From Cyanobium sp. FGCU6 (GTDB lineage: Bacteria; Cyanobacteriota; Cyanobacteriia; PCC-6307; Cyanobiaceae): DNA of 64,000 bases. The position numbers and the translations under genes are program-made. The DNA lies in the NCBI GenBank assembly GCA_024958655.1, contig JANWUR010000017.1:1-64000 (forward strand), read 5' to 3'. Positions 43,859 to 55,467 of the stretch are shown piece by piece; positions within the stretch are counted from its first letter, which is position 1; the number at the start of each line of letters is the position of its first letter. The notes beneath the pieces were generated by a model. It did not search any database and was not told the origin of the DNA. It saw nothing but the letters and a program-made list of their open reading frames with translations.

Positions 43859-43985
43859 CGAATCTTCGCACCCTGTTTCCAGGAAAGAACAGTCCGGCGC
43901 CGGTAAATGCAGTTTCTTTTGGTTGCGTTAGTGCACGCTTGTCTGTATGTTTAATGCGTTAATTAGAAGCTCTTCAGATTAGCCT

Positions 43986-45044
43986 ATGGGAAACAAAGAA
44001 TCAAAGTCTGTCTCGATTCCTGATTCAGACCAGCCTGATTTATTGTCAACTGCTAAGGATTCAAGACATTCTCTGTCCGCCCATCCAATCAGCCATCCTG
44101 TCGTCCATCTTGATCCACCTTGTACTAGTTGCAGAAACGAGCTAGAATTACGCTTCATTGGCATAATGAGAAGTGGTAATCATGCTGTCATTCAATGGAT
44201 CCAGCAATTATTTCACGATAAGAAGCTGGTTTTTCTGAATAACATTAAACATTCTGATCATAATCCATTTAATAGTTTCGCTCAGATTGAATATTTTGGC
44301 TACGGTAATCCGCTCAGCTACGATGAACTAATTAACTGCAGCAAAGATGTTTTGATTTATTCTTACGAAGATCGAAGGTCTGTTCAGGAAGATGGCATAG
44401 ATTTTCTTGCCAGCGTATTTAATGAAAAATTTGAACTTAAAAGAGAGTTTTATCTTGGTGCAAGCAAGCAGAGGTTAGATCTTTTTGTCATCAGAGATCC
44501 TTTCAACTTATTTGCAAGCCGTTTGCAGATGATACGCAAAGACCCGTGTGGAGGTATTGATCTTTTTGGTCTGGTAATCGAGAATTGGAAGCTTCTTGCT
44601 GAACGTATCATTCAGCTTCAGCAAGCCCCTGCAGAACGACAAATTCCAATTCTGTATAATCGTTTGATCACAGATGAATCCTACCAGCGGAGTATTGCCC
44701 ACCGTCTGCGTGGCGAGTTTGTTCCATTTTCACTCCAAAAGATTTCTGAGTACGGATTGGGAAGTTCATTTGCAACATTTTCCCATCTGTCCGTTAGTGA
44801 TCTATTTTTAAAGGCACATAAGCTCTTGTATTTGAAGAAATGGATCCATGTAAGGAAACATTTAAAGCGACTGAAGCGCAATCAATCCAGCACCTTTCTT
44901 ACGCGATGGCAGCTGTTAGCTGCTGATAAAGAATATCGTCAGATCTTCCGCGATCCTGAGATTTTATATTTATCGGAAAGATTATTCGGAGAGATTCCGG
45001 GAACGCGTCAATTCGTTGAACAAATTCTGGGGAATAAGGAATAA
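43986..45044 (+). CDS. Sulfotransferase-like protein, low-GC island gene
   Basis: A 352-residue protein of much lower GC than its neighbours, with many A/T-ending codons (att, aaa, ttt), which points to horizontal transfer. The segment RFIGIMRSGNHAVIQW (56-71) resembles the P-loop-like PAPS-binding start of sulfotransferases (xRSG[TN]xxx), and LFVIRDPFNLFASRL (166-180) resembles their 3'-phosphate-binding RDP segment. The C-terminal ~100 residues are basic. I read it as a distant sulfotransferase-family member that may modify surface sugars. Function is not shown by the sequence alone. Flanking gaps are 127 and 78 bp and also AT-rich. Confidence 0.6.
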   Translation: MGNKESKSVSIPDSDQPDLLSTAKDSRHSLSAHPISHPVVHLDPPCTSCRNELELRFIGIMRSGNHAVIQWIQQLFHDKKLVFLNNIKHSDHNPFNSFAQIEYFGYGNPLSYDELINCSKDVLIYSYEDRRSVQEDGIDFLASVFNEKFELKREFYLGASKQRLDLFVIRDPFNLFASRLQMIRKDPCGGIDLFGLVIENWKLLAERIIQLQQAPAERQIPILYNRLITDESYQRSIAHRLRGEFVPFSLQKISEYGLGSSFATFSHLSVSDLFLKAHKLLYLKKWIHVRKHLKRLKRNQSSTFLTRWQLLAADKEYRQIFRDPEILYLSERLFGEIPGTRQFVEQILGNKE

Positions 45045-45087
45045 TATCAGGGTATCTTGATGCGCTCGCTTGCGGTTGTCTTTCACT

Positions 45088-45128
45088 CCCTGAATTCAGA
45101 GCACGAATGTGCCGGTTTCGGTTCAGGG
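45088..45128 (-). repeat. Inverted repeat at the 3' end of the LCP gene
   Basis: CCCTGAA (45088-45094) pairs with TTCAGGG (45122-45128), with a small inner stem GCAC-GAAT-GTGC. It overlaps the LCP stop codon. There is no T run, so terminator function is uncertain. Confidence 0.35.
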
Positions 45129-46130
45129 TGACGGTTCCTCGCCGCTGCCGGTGGGATGGGCCGTGTTGGTGTCAGGCATCCAGTAGCTGAGATCGTCCTG
45201 CCAATACAGGCGCCCCGGCAGGCGCGTGGTGCTCAGCTTCGTCTGAGCCATCGCCGTGAGCAGCTGGGTCATCTCGATCGGCGAAAGGTCGGTCTGGATG
45301 TCCTCGCCGGCGATCTTCAGCAGGGCAGGCAGCTGGGTGAGAGTGGAGGGCTGTGCGAGGCGCGTGAAAACCTGGTTGATCACCAGCCGCTGCCGCTCCA
45401 TCCGCCCCAGGTCGCCCATTTCGTCGTGGCGGAAGCGCAGGAACCCGAGCAGATCGTCGCCCCTGAGCACCTGGCGGCCGGGGTAGAGGTCGATGTAGAG
45501 GCCCTGGGCATTATCCACGTAGTACATGCGCTTGGGCACGTCCACTTCCACCCCGCCGAGGGCGTTGGCCACCTTGGCCACCGCATCGAGATCCACCCGC
45601 AGATAGCGCTCCACCGGAGCACCCACCAGTTGGCCCACCTCCCGTTTGGCCGCCTGGATGCCGCCGGTGGCGAGGAGGGCATTGGCCTTCAGGACCGGCT
45701 CTCCGGGCGGCTCGACGTAGGTGTCGCGTGGCACCTGGGTGATGCGGGTGATCCCGTCGCCGATCTGGACGGTGAACATCACATCGGTGTTCTCACCGAC
45801 GTGGTCGGTGCCCACGACCAGCACGCGGCGACTGCCGATCCCCAGCGGATCCAGCATGGCAGCCAGGCTCCTGGGGCCATTCAGCAGGCTCGCCAGGGTG
45901 TCGGCACCGTTGCGGGCAAGTTCGGGCAACGGTCCGGCCAGGCCGTAACCCAGCACCAGGCCGAGCGTGAAGGTGAGAAAGGCCGGCCGCCGCCGCGGTG
46001 GGGGGGGCTGGGAAGGGCGGCGACGGCTCAGCAGATCAGGAACGCTGGTCAGGACCGCCTTCGACTTCGCCCGTCCGCTCCGATCGCGGGATCCTCGCCG
46101 TTGGGGGACATGGGACTGGGCCTGGCTCAT
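45123..46130 (-). CDS. LytR-CpsA-Psr (LCP) family protein
   Basis: A ~335-residue LCP protein. A basic, Arg/Pro-rich cytoplasmic N-terminus (to ~50) is followed by one membrane segment (FLTFTLGLVLGYGLA, about 52-70) and the extracellular LCP domain: VLVVGTDH, ITRITQVPRDTYVEPPG, VDLDAVAKVANALGGVEVDVP, and LLGFLRFRHDEMGDLGRMERQR with the catalytic arginines. LCP enzymes move lipid-linked glycans onto peptidoglycan or other polymers. I chose the ATG at 46130 over a GTG four codons upstream. Confidence 0.9.
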   Translation of the reverse strand: MSQAQSHVPQRRGSRDRSGRAKSKAVLTSVPDLLSRRRPSQPPPPRRRPAFLTFTLGLVLGYGLAGPLPELARNGADTLASLLNGPRSLAAMLDPLGIGSRRVLVVGTDHVGENTDVMFTVQIGDGITRITQVPRDTYVEPPGEPVLKANALLATGGIQAAKREVGQLVGAPVERYLRVDLDAVAKVANALGGVEVDVPKRMYYVDNAQGLYIDLYPGRQVLRGDDLLGFLRFRHDEMGDLGRMERQRLVINQVFTRLAQPSTLTQLPALLKIAGEDIQTDLSPIEMTQLLTAMAQTKLSTTRLPGRLYWQDDLSYWMPDTNTAHPTGSGEEPSP

Positions 46131-46195
46131 GGTCGTTCCCACAGGGGCGCACCATAAGGCCCGAATCCTGTCGCCACCAGGGGGAGGCGCCGGTT

Positions 46196-47386
46196 TCAGA
46201 CGCTGGCCCTGACAGACACGGCGGCCGCGGCGGTATCCGCCCGCTCGCGCGCCAGGGCCAGGCTCTCACCCCGGGCCAGGGCCACCCCCATCCGCCGGCC
46301 AGGGCGGGCGTCGGGTTTGCCGAACAGCAGCACCTGGCTTTCCGGGACCGCCAGAGCCTGCTCCAGGCCTTCGTAGCTCACGCTGTCAGCCACCTCGGAG
46401 GCCAGGATCACCCGGCTGGCGGCCGGGCCCAGGCTGCGGATCTCCGGGATCGGCAGCCCCAGCACAGCCCGCACATGCAACTCGAACTCGCTCAGGTTCT
46501 GCCCCGCCAGCGTCACCAGCCCCGTGTCGTGGGGCCGGGGGGAGAGCTCCGAGAACACCACCTCCTCCTCACCGGGGGCTCCACAGAGGAAGAACTCCAC
46601 GCCGAACAGTCCGGCACCCCCCAGCTCGTCGGTCACGGCCCGCGCCATGGCCTGGGCGGCGGCCAGCTGCGCCTCCCCGAGAACAGCCGGCTGCCAGCTG
46701 CACTGATAGTCGCCTCGCTCCTGCACGTGGCCGATCGGCGGGCAGAACAGGGTCGGTCCCTGCCAGGGCTTCACCGTGAGCAGGGTGATCTCCAGCTCGA
46801 AGCGCAGGAACTCCTCCACGATCACGCGCGCGCCCGTTCCCCGGGCTCCCGCCATCGCCGCCTCCCAGGCGGCGGTGATGCCCTCCGGCCCCTGCACCAC
46901 GCTCTGGCCCTTGCCCGAGGAGCTCATCACCGGTTTCACCACCACCGGCCAGCCCAGGGGCGCCGCCGCCGCCGCCAGGGCCTCGGCGCTCTCGGCGTAG
47001 GCGAAGCGGGCCGTGCGCAGCCCCAGGCGGCCGGCCGCCAGGTCGCGGATGCGGTCGCGGTTCATCGTCACCGCCGTGGCCCGGGCCGTGGGGATCACGG
47101 TGATGCCCTCGGCCTCCAGTTCCGCCAGGGCGTCCACCGCCAGGGCCTCGATCTCGGGAATCACCACGTCGGGGCGGTGGTGGCGCACCACGGCGCGCAG
47201 CGCTTCCGGGTCGGTCATGACGATCACCTCGGCGGCATCGGCCACCTGCATCGCCGGGGCGCCGGGGTAACGGTCGACCGCGATCACGCGGCAGCCGAGG
47301 CGCTGGGCGGCGATCGCCACCTCCTTGCCCAGTTCGCCGCTGCCCAGGAGCATCAGGGAGCGGGGGAAGGGGGTCGGGGTTGTCAT
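46196..47386 (-). CDS. purT: Formate-dependent phosphoribosylglycinamide formyltransferase
   Basis: A 396-residue ATP-grasp enzyme that formylates GAR with formate and ATP, replacing the folate-dependent PurN step. The N-terminus is LMLLGSGELGKEVAIAAQRLG; ATP-grasp motifs include VVKPVMSSSGKGQSVV (about 152-167) and the metal-binding EFFLCGAPGEEEVVFSELSPRPHDTGLVTL. The length is normal. A formyl-THF hydrolase gene (purU, 57470) in the same window could supply the formate it needs. Confidence 0.96.
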   Translation of the reverse strand: MTTPTPFPRSLMLLGSGELGKEVAIAAQRLGCRVIAVDRYPGAPAMQVADAAEVIVMTDPEALRAVVRHHRPDVVIPEIEALAVDALAELEAEGITVIPTARATAVTMNRDRIRDLAAGRLGLRTARFAYAESAEALAAAAAPLGWPVVVKPVMSSSGKGQSVVQGPEGITAAWEAAMAGARGTGARVIVEEFLRFELEITLLTVKPWQGPTLFCPPIGHVQERGDYQCSWQPAVLGEAQLAAAQAMARAVTDELGGAGLFGVEFFLCGAPGEEEVVFSELSPRPHDTGLVTLAGQNLSEFELHVRAVLGLPIPEIRSLGPAASRVILASEVADSVSYEGLEQALAVPESQVLLFGKPDARPGRRMGVALARGESLALARERADTAAAAVSVRASV

Positions 47387-47409
47387 GGGGAATCGGGCCG
47401 AACACCGCC

Positions 47410-47619
47410 GTGATCCTCTCCCCTAGCGTGCCGCCGCCCCTGCCCTCAGCCTCCGTGCCCGCTCCCCTGCCGCTGGCCCTCCGCACCGCCGGCGACGCCG
47501 CCGAACTGCCGTTCGGCTGGGATGTGGCCGACCTGCAGCGCTGGACCCTGATCTACCTGGGGATCTCGTCGCTCGCCTTCGTGGTGGTGTGGGTGGTGGG
47601 CTACCTGCGGAGGCGCTGA
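47410..47619 (+). CDS. Small single-span membrane protein
   Basis: A short protein of about 69 residues (GTG at 47410; GTGs at 47428 and 47455 are alternatives). A Pro/Ala-rich start leads to DLQRWTLIYLGISSLAFVVVWVVGYLRRR, one clear membrane helix with a basic end. This C-terminal part looks real because of its pattern; the N-terminal border is unsure. It lies between purT and a convergent small gene. No function can be assigned. Confidence 0.55.
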   Translation: MILSPSVPPPLPSASVPAPLPLALRTAGDAAELPFGWDVADLQRWTLIYLGISSLAFVVVWVVGYLRRR

Positions 47620-47643
47620 CGGCCGCCTCCAGCTCCACGGTGC

Positions 47644-47883
47644 TCAGTGCTGGAGCAGGGTGAGCTGGCGCTCCGGCGGCTCCTCGCTCACGAAACCGTA
47701 GGCCTCGAACACCGCCGGATCCGGGTGGGTGATGTGCTGGCCGTCGGGATGGCGCTCGAGCAGGAAGCCCTCGGCGGCCATGCGGCGCATCAGGCCCGCG
47801 GCCTCCTCGAACCGGGCGGCCATCGCATCAAGGCTGGCGCAGTCGGCGGTCAGACCCGCCTCCTTCCAGGTGAAGTAGGCCAT
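47644..47883 (-). CDS. Small conserved protein, unknown function
   Basis: A 79-residue protein starting MAYFTWKEAGLTADCASLDAMAARFEEAAGLMRRM, with a helical first half and a short acidic second half (HPDPAVFEAYGF). The balanced composition, ATG start and tandem placement 25 bp after mraY support it as a real gene. I recall similar small proteins in picocyanobacteria but cannot name a family. Confidence 0.65.
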   Translation of the reverse strand: MAYFTWKEAGLTADCASLDAMAARFEEAAGLMRRMAAEGFLLERHPDGQHITHPDPAVFEAYGFVSEEPPERQLTLLQH

Positions 47884-47908
47884 GGCATTGCCCGTGGGAG
47901 TGTGGGAC

Positions 47909-49036
47909 TCAGGGCCGCAGGATCAGCCCCAGCATCACCAGTATCAGGCTGACGCCCCAGAAGGAGAGCACCACCCCTTGCTCGCTCAGCCCCCCGAGTT
48001 CGAAGTGGTGATGCAGCGGTGCCATGCGGAACAGGCGATGTCCCTGGCCGTCGGGCCCCTTGGTGGCCTTGAACACCCAGACCTGCAGGATCACCGAGAT
48101 CGATTCGGCCAGGAACACGCCGCCCATCAGCAGCAGGGGCCAGAGGCTGTTGCTGAGCAGGGCCACCGCCGACAGGGCTGCGCCCATGGCCAGGGAGCCG
48201 GTGTCGCCCATGAACACCCGGGCCGGATGGCGGTTCTGGCTGAGGAAGCCGAGCCAGCAGCCGGCCATGGCGGCGCAGAAGCCGGCCATGGCGGCGTCGC
48301 CCCCATGGCCGCGCAGCATCAGCTGCAGCCCCATGCCGGTGAACACCACGGCACCGCAACCGGCCGCCAGGCCATCGAGGCCATCGGTGAGGTTGGTGGC
48401 GTTGCTCTCCGCCAGGAACACGAACAGCCCCAGGGGCCAGATCGCCAGCCCCAGGGGCAGCACCCAACCGAAGGGCAGCCCCACGTCGCCGGGGGTGCCG
48501 CCCCCCAGCCAGCCGCCCCAGGCCGCCCAAACGAGGAAGGAGAGGGCCACAAGGGCCTGCAGCAGCAGCTTGCCCCGGGGGGTCAGGCCGGTGTTGGTCT
48601 GGCGGGTGAGGCTGCGCCAGTCGTCGACGGCTCCGATCGCCATGTAGGCGAGGGTGATGGCGGCCACGGCAGGCAGGCGGGGATCGGTGGGATCGAGCAG
48701 GGCGCCCACCAGCACCCCCACCGGCACCACCAGCAGCCCGCCCATGGTGGGGGTCCCCGCTTTGCTGTGGTGGGCCTGGGGCCCCTCCTCACGGATCACC
48801 TGGCCGAGCTTCAGCCTGCGCAGGCGTGGCACCCCCCAGCGGGCAACGCCGGCGGCCACGGCCGCAGCCACCACCAGGGGAATGGTGAGCGCGGAGTTGG
48901 CCACCAGGGCATCACTGGCCAGGCAGGCGAGCAGCACGATCGCCGCCAGCATGCCCGCCATGGCACGGCCGTCGAGGCGGGCCGGCTGCTTGGAGCTGCC
49001 GGCGCCGCTGGAGCCTGCGGTGGGGGTTCCGGCCAT
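47909..49036 (-). CDS. mraY: Phospho-N-acetylmuramoyl-pentapeptide-transferase
   Basis: A 375-residue polytopic membrane enzyme that makes lipid I from UDP-MurNAc-pentapeptide and undecaprenyl phosphate. About ten hydrophobic segments are visible. Active-site motifs are [33 protein letters not shown] and [11 protein letters not shown], plus the C-terminal HHHFELGG. The start [16 protein letters not shown] adds a short variable cytoplasmic tail. A DUF3134 gene precedes it by 23 bp. Confidence 0.96.
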   Translation of the reverse strand: MAGTPTAGSSGAGSSKQPARLDGRAMAGMLAAIVLLACLASDALVANSALTIPLVVAAAVAAGVARWGVPRLRRLKLGQVIREEGPQAHHSKAGTPTMGGLLVVPVGVLVGALLDPTDPRLPAVAAITLAYMAIGAVDDWRSLTRQTNTGLTPRGKLLLQALVALSFLVWAAWGGWLGGGTPGDVGLPFGWVLPLGLAIWPLGLFVFLAESNATNLTDGLDGLAAGCGAVVFTGMGLQLMLRGHGGDAAMAGFCAAMAGCWLGFLSQNRHPARVFMGDTGSLAMGAALSAVALLSNSLWPLLLMGGVFLAESISVILQVWVFKATKGPDGQGHRLFRMAPLHHHFELGGLSEQGVVLSFWGVSLILVMLGLILRP

Positions 49037-49059
49037 GGGACGAAGGCGGGCGGGAGGGG

Positions 49060-49311
49060 TCAGTCCTCCCAGTCTTCCTCGCTGGCCTCGTCGGCCTGGT
49101 TGTAATCCTCCTTCTCGCCCATCAGCGCCGAGAGTTCCTCCTCTTCCACCGTGCTCACCTCGGTGCCGGCGGTGTCCTCATCCGCCACCAGACGGCCGCT
49201 GGCCTCCAGCAGGCTCAGCAGATCCGGTTCATCGCGCAGGGGCAGCACCGGTGCCGGCTCGTCGCGGCGGTAGCGGGTGAGGGAGGGGTTGACGGTATCG
49301 AGGATGCTCAT
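49060..49311 (-). CDS. DUF3134 family protein
   Basis: An 83-residue acidic protein. The N-terminal part ([25 protein letters not shown]) matches the cyanobacteria-only DUF3134 pattern of a conserved NPSLxxYxR start; the C-terminus is an acidic tail ([19 protein letters not shown]). Function unknown. The ATG at 49311 is the natural start; a longer frame to 49671 runs antisense through the next gene. Confidence 0.75.
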   Translation of the reverse strand: MSILDTVNPSLTRYRRDEPAPVLPLRDEPDLLSLLEASGRLVADEDTAGTEVSTVEEEELSALMGEKEDYNQADEASEEDWED

Positions 49312-49397
49312 GCGAGGCGTGACGGGGTGGTCGGGACAGCACCCCGAGTAAGGCCGATCCGCCATCCTACGGCGTGGACTTCCCTCCAGGTGCCGCG

Positions 49398-49610
49398 ATG
49401 TCATCAGCCAAGCTCCGCCAGGTGGCCTGGGTGTGGGGCCTGTCCCTGGCCGTTGCCGCCGCGCTGGCGGCCGCCGGCGCCCGCTGGCCCCAGCCCCTCC
49501 CCCCACGGGCCGACGTGGCTCTGGCGCTCGTGCTGCTGCCGCCTGTGGCCATGCTCCTCTGGCTGCTCCGCACGAGAGAATCTGCACGAACGGAACAGGA
49601 GACGCGCTGA
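49398..49610 (+). CDS. Small two-span membrane protein upstream of argG
   Basis: A 70-residue protein with two hydrophobic segments (about 8-28 and 38-56) and a charged end ([13 protein letters not shown]). The ATG at 49398 is preferred over 49374. Its stop overlaps the argG start in TGATG, so it is translated together with argG. No function is known to me. Confidence 0.65.
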   Translation: MSSAKLRQVAWVWGLSLAVAAALAAAGARWPQPLPPRADVALALVLLPPVAMLLWLLRTRESARTEQETR

Positions 49611-50818
49611 TGGGTCGGGCCAAGAAGGCGGTGCTGGCGTATTCGGGTGGTGTGGACACCAGCGTCTGCATTCCTTATCTGAAGCAGGAATGGGGGGTGG
49701 AGGAGGTGATCACCTTCGCCGCCGACCTCGGCCAGGGCGACGAGCTGGAGCCCATTCGCCAGAAGGCCCTGGATTCCGGCGCCAGCCAGTCGATCGTGGG
49801 CGATCTGATCGAGCCGTTCATCACCGAGTTCGCTTTCCCCGCCATTCGCGCCAATGCCCTCTACGAGGGTCGCTATCCCCTCAGCACCGCCCTGGCGCGG
49901 CCGCTGATCGCCCGCCGGCTGGTGGAGGTGGCGCGGGAGGTGGGGGCTGATGCGGTGGCCCACGGCTGCACCGGCAAGGGCAACGATCAGGTGCGCTTCG
50001 ATGTGGCGATCGGTTCCCTCGCCCCGGATCTGAAGGTTCTCGCCCCGGCGCGCGAATGGGGCATGAGCCGGGAGGAGACGATCGCCTACGGCGAGCGCTG
50101 CGGCATCCCGGCGCCGGTGAGCAAGAAGTCGCCGTATTCGATCGACCTCAACCTGCTGGGTCGCAGCATCGAGGCCGGATCCCTCGAGGACCCGGATGTG
50201 GAGCCCCCTGAGGAGATCTATGCCCTCACCCGCTCGGTGGAGGCCGCTCCCGACACCCCCCAGATCGTGGAGATCGGCTTCGCTCGGGGCAACCCGGTGA
50301 GCCTCGACGGTGTGGCCCTCGATCCCGTGAGCCTGGTCCGCCGGGCCAACCAACTGGCCGGTCTGCACGGCTTCGGCCGGCTTGACATGGTGGAGAACCG
50401 GGTGGTGGGCATCAAGAGCCGTGAGATCTATGAAACCCCCGGCCTGCTGCTGTTGATCCGCGCCCACCAGGAACTCGAGAGCCTCACTCTGGCCGCCGAC
50501 GTGCAGCGCACCAAGCGTCAACTGGAGATGCAGTGGGCCGATCTCGTGTACCAGGGCCTCTGGTACGGCCCGCTGAAGGAGGCCCTTGACGGCTTCCTCG
50601 ACTGCACCCAGAAGAGCGTCAACGGCACGGTGCGGGTGAAGCTGCACAAGGGCAACGCCACCGTGATCGGCCGGCGCAGCAGCTCCGACAGCCTCTACGT
50701 GCCCGACATGGCCACCTACGGCGCCGAGGACCGGTTCGACCACAAGGCGGCTGAGGGGTTCATCTATGTGTGGGGGCTGCCCACGCGGCTGTGGGCAGCC
50801 TCCCGTCGCGGGTGCTGA
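49610..50818 (+). CDS. argG: Argininosuccinate synthase
   Basis: A 402-residue ATP pyrophosphatase that joins citrulline and aspartate. The N-terminal P-loop [15 protein letters not shown] is at 10-24; [13 protein letters not shown] (about 120-132) and [17 protein letters not shown] follow. The start overlaps the stop of the small membrane-protein gene. The last 15 codons contain a strong hairpin (50775-50800). Confidence 0.97.
   Translation: MGRAKKAVLAYSGGVDTSVCIPYLKQEWGVEEVITFAADLGQGDELEPIRQKALDSGASQSIVGDLIEPFITEFAFPAIRANALYEGRYPLSTALARPLIARRLVEVAREVGADAVAHGCTGKGNDQVRFDVAIGSLAPDLKVLAPAREWGMSREETIAYGERCGIPAPVSKKSPYSIDLNLLGRSIEAGSLEDPDVEPPEEIYALTRSVEAAPDTPQIVEIGFARGNPVSLDGVALDPVSLVRRANQLAGLHGFGRLDMVENRVVGIKSREIYETPGLLLLIRAHQELESLTLAADVQRTKRQLEMQWADLVYQGLWYGPLKEALDGFLDCTQKSVNGTVRVKLHKGNATVIGRRSSSDSLYVPDMATYGAEDRFDHKAAEGFIYVWGLPTRLWAASRRGC
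50775..50800 (+). terminator. Hairpin inside the last codons of argG
   Basis: GGCTGCCCAC (50775-50784) and GTGGGCAGCC (50791-50800) form a perfect 10-bp stem with a 6-base loop, ending 18 bases before the argG stop. No T run follows. It may act as a T-less terminator or mRNA 3'-end stabiliser between convergent genes. Confidence 0.4.
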
Positions 50819-50848
50819 GCCTGAGGATGTCAGGTGCCTGGGAGGGCT

Positions 50849-51376
50849 TCAGTCCCCCCGGTCCTGGCGAATCACCTCGCGCAGCCGTCGCCCGAGCCCG
50901 CGGCGCTCCTCTTTCGCCGGCGGTAGCCGGGGCCGTTCGATCGGCGCGGTCGGCCCGAGTGCGAACAGACGTTCCCGCAGGGCCTGGTTGTCGGCGAGCA
51001 GGTGCTGCTGCTGTTCCAGCACCGCCTGCAAACGCTGGCGGAACTTGCGCTCAAAGATCTCAGGCAGATCCTCAAGCATCTGATGCAGGGCTTCGGACTC
51101 GTCCTGCAGGGCCCCGACCTGGTTGCGGGCTTCGGCGAGCTCCTGCTCCAGCTGCCGGATCCTGGGGGCGTCATCGCTGGAGGATGGCGGTGGCGGCGCG
51201 TCGAGGCCGTTGTTCAGAGGCACGTCCGCAGGCCCCTCGGAGGCAACGACCCGAAGATGGGCGGAGTTAAGGGGCGGTGGTGCCGGCGGTGTCCAGGTCG
51301 AGGGGCGCTCGATCCCTTGCGTCCCGTGCATCGACTGATCGCCATCACCAGCCGGGTTGAAGAGCGATCCACTCAT
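50849..51376 (-). CDS. Coiled-coil protein, unknown function
   Basis: A ~175-residue protein (ATG at 51376, MSGSLFNPAGDGDQ). The first ~75 residues are Pro/Ser-rich and likely disordered. The middle, about 76-145, is a strong coiled coil (RIRQLEQELAEARNQVGAL ... LQAVLEQQQHLLADNQALRERL). The end is basic (RRGLGRRLREVIRQDR). It could be a scaffolding or cell-division accessory protein, but nothing in the sequence fixes this. Confidence 0.6.
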   Translation of the reverse strand: MSGSLFNPAGDGDQSMHGTQGIERPSTWTPPAPPPLNSAHLRVVASEGPADVPLNNGLDAPPPPSSSDDAPRIRQLEQELAEARNQVGALQDESEALHQMLEDLPEIFERKFRQRLQAVLEQQQHLLADNQALRERLFALGPTAPIERPRLPPAKEERRGLGRRLREVIRQDRGD

Positions 51377-51466
51377 CCCATCCGACCGTAAAAATCGGCC
51401 GGACTCTAGCCGTGTCGTCGGGCGCTTCACCGTCCGACGACGACGGGCTGGAGGGAAGCAGGAGAA

Positions 51467-51829
51467 TCAGGTGCCGACCGGTTCGGCCGCGGCGGGCTCG
51501 CTGCTGCTCACCGGCACCGAACGGGGAGCTGGCATCGGCCCGTCCTGCTTGACGGTGAGGTAGCGGATCACATCTTCAGAGATGCGCATCGCCCGCTCGA
51601 GGGGGGCCACCTGCTGGCCGTCGCCGTCGTGGTTGAGCTGCACGTAGATGCCTTCGCGATGTTTGGCGATCGGATAGGCCAGACGACGCTTGCCGCGCAT
51701 CTGGGTGTCGAGCACCTGGCCGCCGGCTTCGATCACGATGTCGCGGTACTTGGCGACATGGGTTTCGACCTCCTCTTCCGGGATGTCCGGACGGAGGATG
51801 TACATGGTTTCGTAGTAAGACTGCGTCAT
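51467..51829 (-). CDS. rpsF: 30S ribosomal protein S6
   Basis: A 120-residue bS6. The typical start [17 protein letters not shown] and the signature [22 protein letters not shown] (about 44-65) are present. After the usual ~100-residue core there is a short Pro/Ser/Glu tail ([16 protein letters not shown]). The ATG at 51829 is fixed by the conserved N-terminus. It stands without the rpsR partner seen in many bacteria. Confidence 0.96.
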   Translation of the reverse strand: MTQSYYETMYILRPDIPEEEVETHVAKYRDIVIEAGGQVLDTQMRGKRRLAYPIAKHREGIYVQLNHDGDGQQVAPLERAMRISEDVIRYLTVKQDGPMPAPRSVPVSSSEPAAAEPVGT

Positions 51830-51927
51830 GGTCGCCTGAAGGACGGTGGCTGGCGGACGGATGTCCGACAGCGACGGACTCAGCAACCTATCGCACGGCC
51901 TTCCGCCCTCCGGACCCGAAGACGGGC

Positions 51928-52395
51928 TCAGAAGATCTGCATCCGCACCGCCTCGGAGACCGTGGGGATGTCGGCCTCCTTGCCCCGCAGGCTCTGGATC
52001 ACGGCGAACAGCACCAGCAGCAGGGCGCCCAGGAACACGGTGTTCTCCAGGGTGCGCACGGCGAAGTTCGGCCCCAGGGGAGCCAGCAGGATGCTGAAGG
52101 CCAGCCCCAGCAGCACCAGCACGATGTCGATCAGGATTGCCTGCAGGGCGTTGAAGCGGATCAGATAGGGCACGCGGGGATTGCGCACCACCGCCAGGAA
52201 GAGCAGCAGGAACAGCACCAGGCCGCCGAAGGGGATCGCCTGCTGCAGCTGCAGCAGCGGGATCGCCGGCAGGACGGCCCACTGGAGCGGGGGGAACAGG
52301 CCGAACAGGGAGCGGCCGAATTGCAGGGCATCACTCCAGGGCAGCAGGTACACCAGGGCCGCCGCCAGCCGCTGCCAGATCGGTGGGTCCTGCAT
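51928..52395 (-). CDS. Tic20-like membrane protein
   Basis: A 155-residue protein with four hydrophobic segments (about 10-28, 58-75, 85-110 and 120-140) and the Tic20 pattern [22 protein letters not shown]. Tic20 is a core part of the chloroplast inner-envelope import channel; cyanobacterial homologues have no proven role. It lies in a minus-strand run with aroE upstream and rpsF downstream. Confidence 0.88.
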   Translation of the reverse strand: MQDPPIWQRLAAALVYLLPWSDALQFGRSLFGLFPPLQWAVLPAIPLLQLQQAIPFGGLVLFLLLFLAVVRNPRVPYLIRFNALQAILIDIVLVLLGLAFSILLAPLGPNFAVRTLENTVFLGALLLVLFAVIQSLRGKEADIPTVSEAVRMQIF

Positions 52396-52427
52396 GGAGT
52401 GGGGAGCTGCCTGAATGTGGGATCAGG

Positions 52428-53342
52428 CTAGGGGGATTGCAGCCGTGCCAGGGCCGCGGCCCGCATCCGCTCCACCGGCACCTCCGGCAGGCCTGTCCAC
52501 AGCCGCAGGGAGGCGGCCCCCTGCTGCACCAGCATCTCGAGGCCGTCGAGGGTGCGGCAGCCCCGTTCCGCCGCCTGCCGCAGCAGCCGGCTGGGCCGCG
52601 GGGTGTAGATGAGGTCGTAGACGCAGGTGCCGGGCGCCAGGGCCGTCAGCTCCCGCGGCCGCAGCGGGCAGCGCTCGGCGGCGGCAGGGTCGTGGCTGGA
52701 GGCCATGCCCACCGGCGTGGTGTTCACCACCAGATCGGCTGCGGCGAGGGCGTCACTCAGGCCAGGCCCGTCATCCCAGGGCAGGGCTTCCGGTGCGCTG
52801 GTCTCGCCGGCGAACTCCGCCACGAAGGCCCGCAGGACCTCGGGCCGGCGCCCGGCCACCTGCACAGCGGCCAGCCCGAGATCGATCAGGCCGGCCACCA
52901 CGGCCCGGGCGCTGCCGCCGCAGCCCAGCACCACCGCCCGCCGCCCGCCGGCCGCCAGGCCCTGAGCGCGCAGGGGTGCCAGGAACCCCTCCACATCCGT
53001 GTTGGTGCCCCACCAGCCCCCTTCGGCCCGGCGCACCAGGGTGTTCACGGCTCCCAACCGCCGGGCCAGGGGGCTGAGCTCGGCGCAGCGGGAGGCCACC
53101 GCCTGCTTGTGGGGCAGGGTCACGTTGAGGCCGCGGCAGTCGAGCGCCTCCAGGGCCCGCACCACACCGGCCAGTTCCGGGGCCGGGACGGGCAGGGCCA
53201 GATACACCCAGTCGAGGCCCAGCTCCTCCAGGGCAGCGTTGTGCATCGCCGGCGAGAGGGAGTGCCGCACCGGGTCGCCGAGTACGCCCACCAGGGCGGT
53301 GGAACCCGAGATCGCCGGGCGACCGGACGGGGCGACGGACAT
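52428..53342 (-). CDS. aroE: Shikimate dehydrogenase
   Basis: A 304-residue NADP-dependent enzyme that reduces 3-dehydroshikimate on the way to aromatic amino acids. [17 protein letters not shown] (about 22-38) binds shikimate, the catalytic lysine is in [10 protein letters not shown], the aspartate in [10 protein letters not shown], and the NADP loop is [10 protein letters not shown]. The ATG at 53342 is preferred; the frame to 53483 extends without conservation. It is divergent from dnaK across 158 bp. Confidence 0.95.
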   Translation of the reverse strand: MSVAPSGRPAISGSTALVGVLGDPVRHSLSPAMHNAALEELGLDWVYLALPVPAPELAGVVRALEALDCRGLNVTLPHKQAVASRCAELSPLARRLGAVNTLVRRAEGGWWGTNTDVEGFLAPLRAQGLAAGGRRAVVLGCGGSARAVVAGLIDLGLAAVQVAGRRPEVLRAFVAEFAGETSAPEALPWDDGPGLSDALAAADLVVNTTPVGMASSHDPAAAERCPLRPRELTALAPGTCVYDLIYTPRPSRLLRQAAERGCRTLDGLEMLVQQGAASLRLWTGLPEVPVERMRAAALARLQSP

Positions 53343-53500
53343 GGTCTCAGGCGGGAACGGTCCGCCAGACCGTAGGCCACGACTGGCTTGTGGCGGCTCA
53401 GCGGGCCGCCAGCGGTTCGGGAACCACCCCTCGCCGGCTTGCAGGACTGCTGCGGAAGATGACCTCAGTCCGCATTCATCCACTCTGGAGGTGGGAACCC

Positions 53501-55408
<1,908 letters not shown>

Positions 55409-55442
55409 GGGCGTGGCCGTCACCGGCGGCCTCCGCAAGGCC

Positions 55443-55467
55443 AGCCCCCCGTTGAGGGGGGCTTTTT
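55443..55467 (+). terminator. Rho-independent terminator of dnaK
   Basis: AGCCCCCC and GGGGGGCT form an 8-bp stem around GTTGA, followed directly by TTTTC, 35 bases after the dnaK stop. It also abuts the stop of the opposite-strand oxidase gene. Confidence 0.9.

Noticed and set aside
43859-43985. tRNA gene as insertion target beside the low-GC sulfotransferase-like gene
   Set aside because: No cloverleaf, T-loop (GTTCGA) or CCA end could be recognised; no tRNA seen anywhere in the window.
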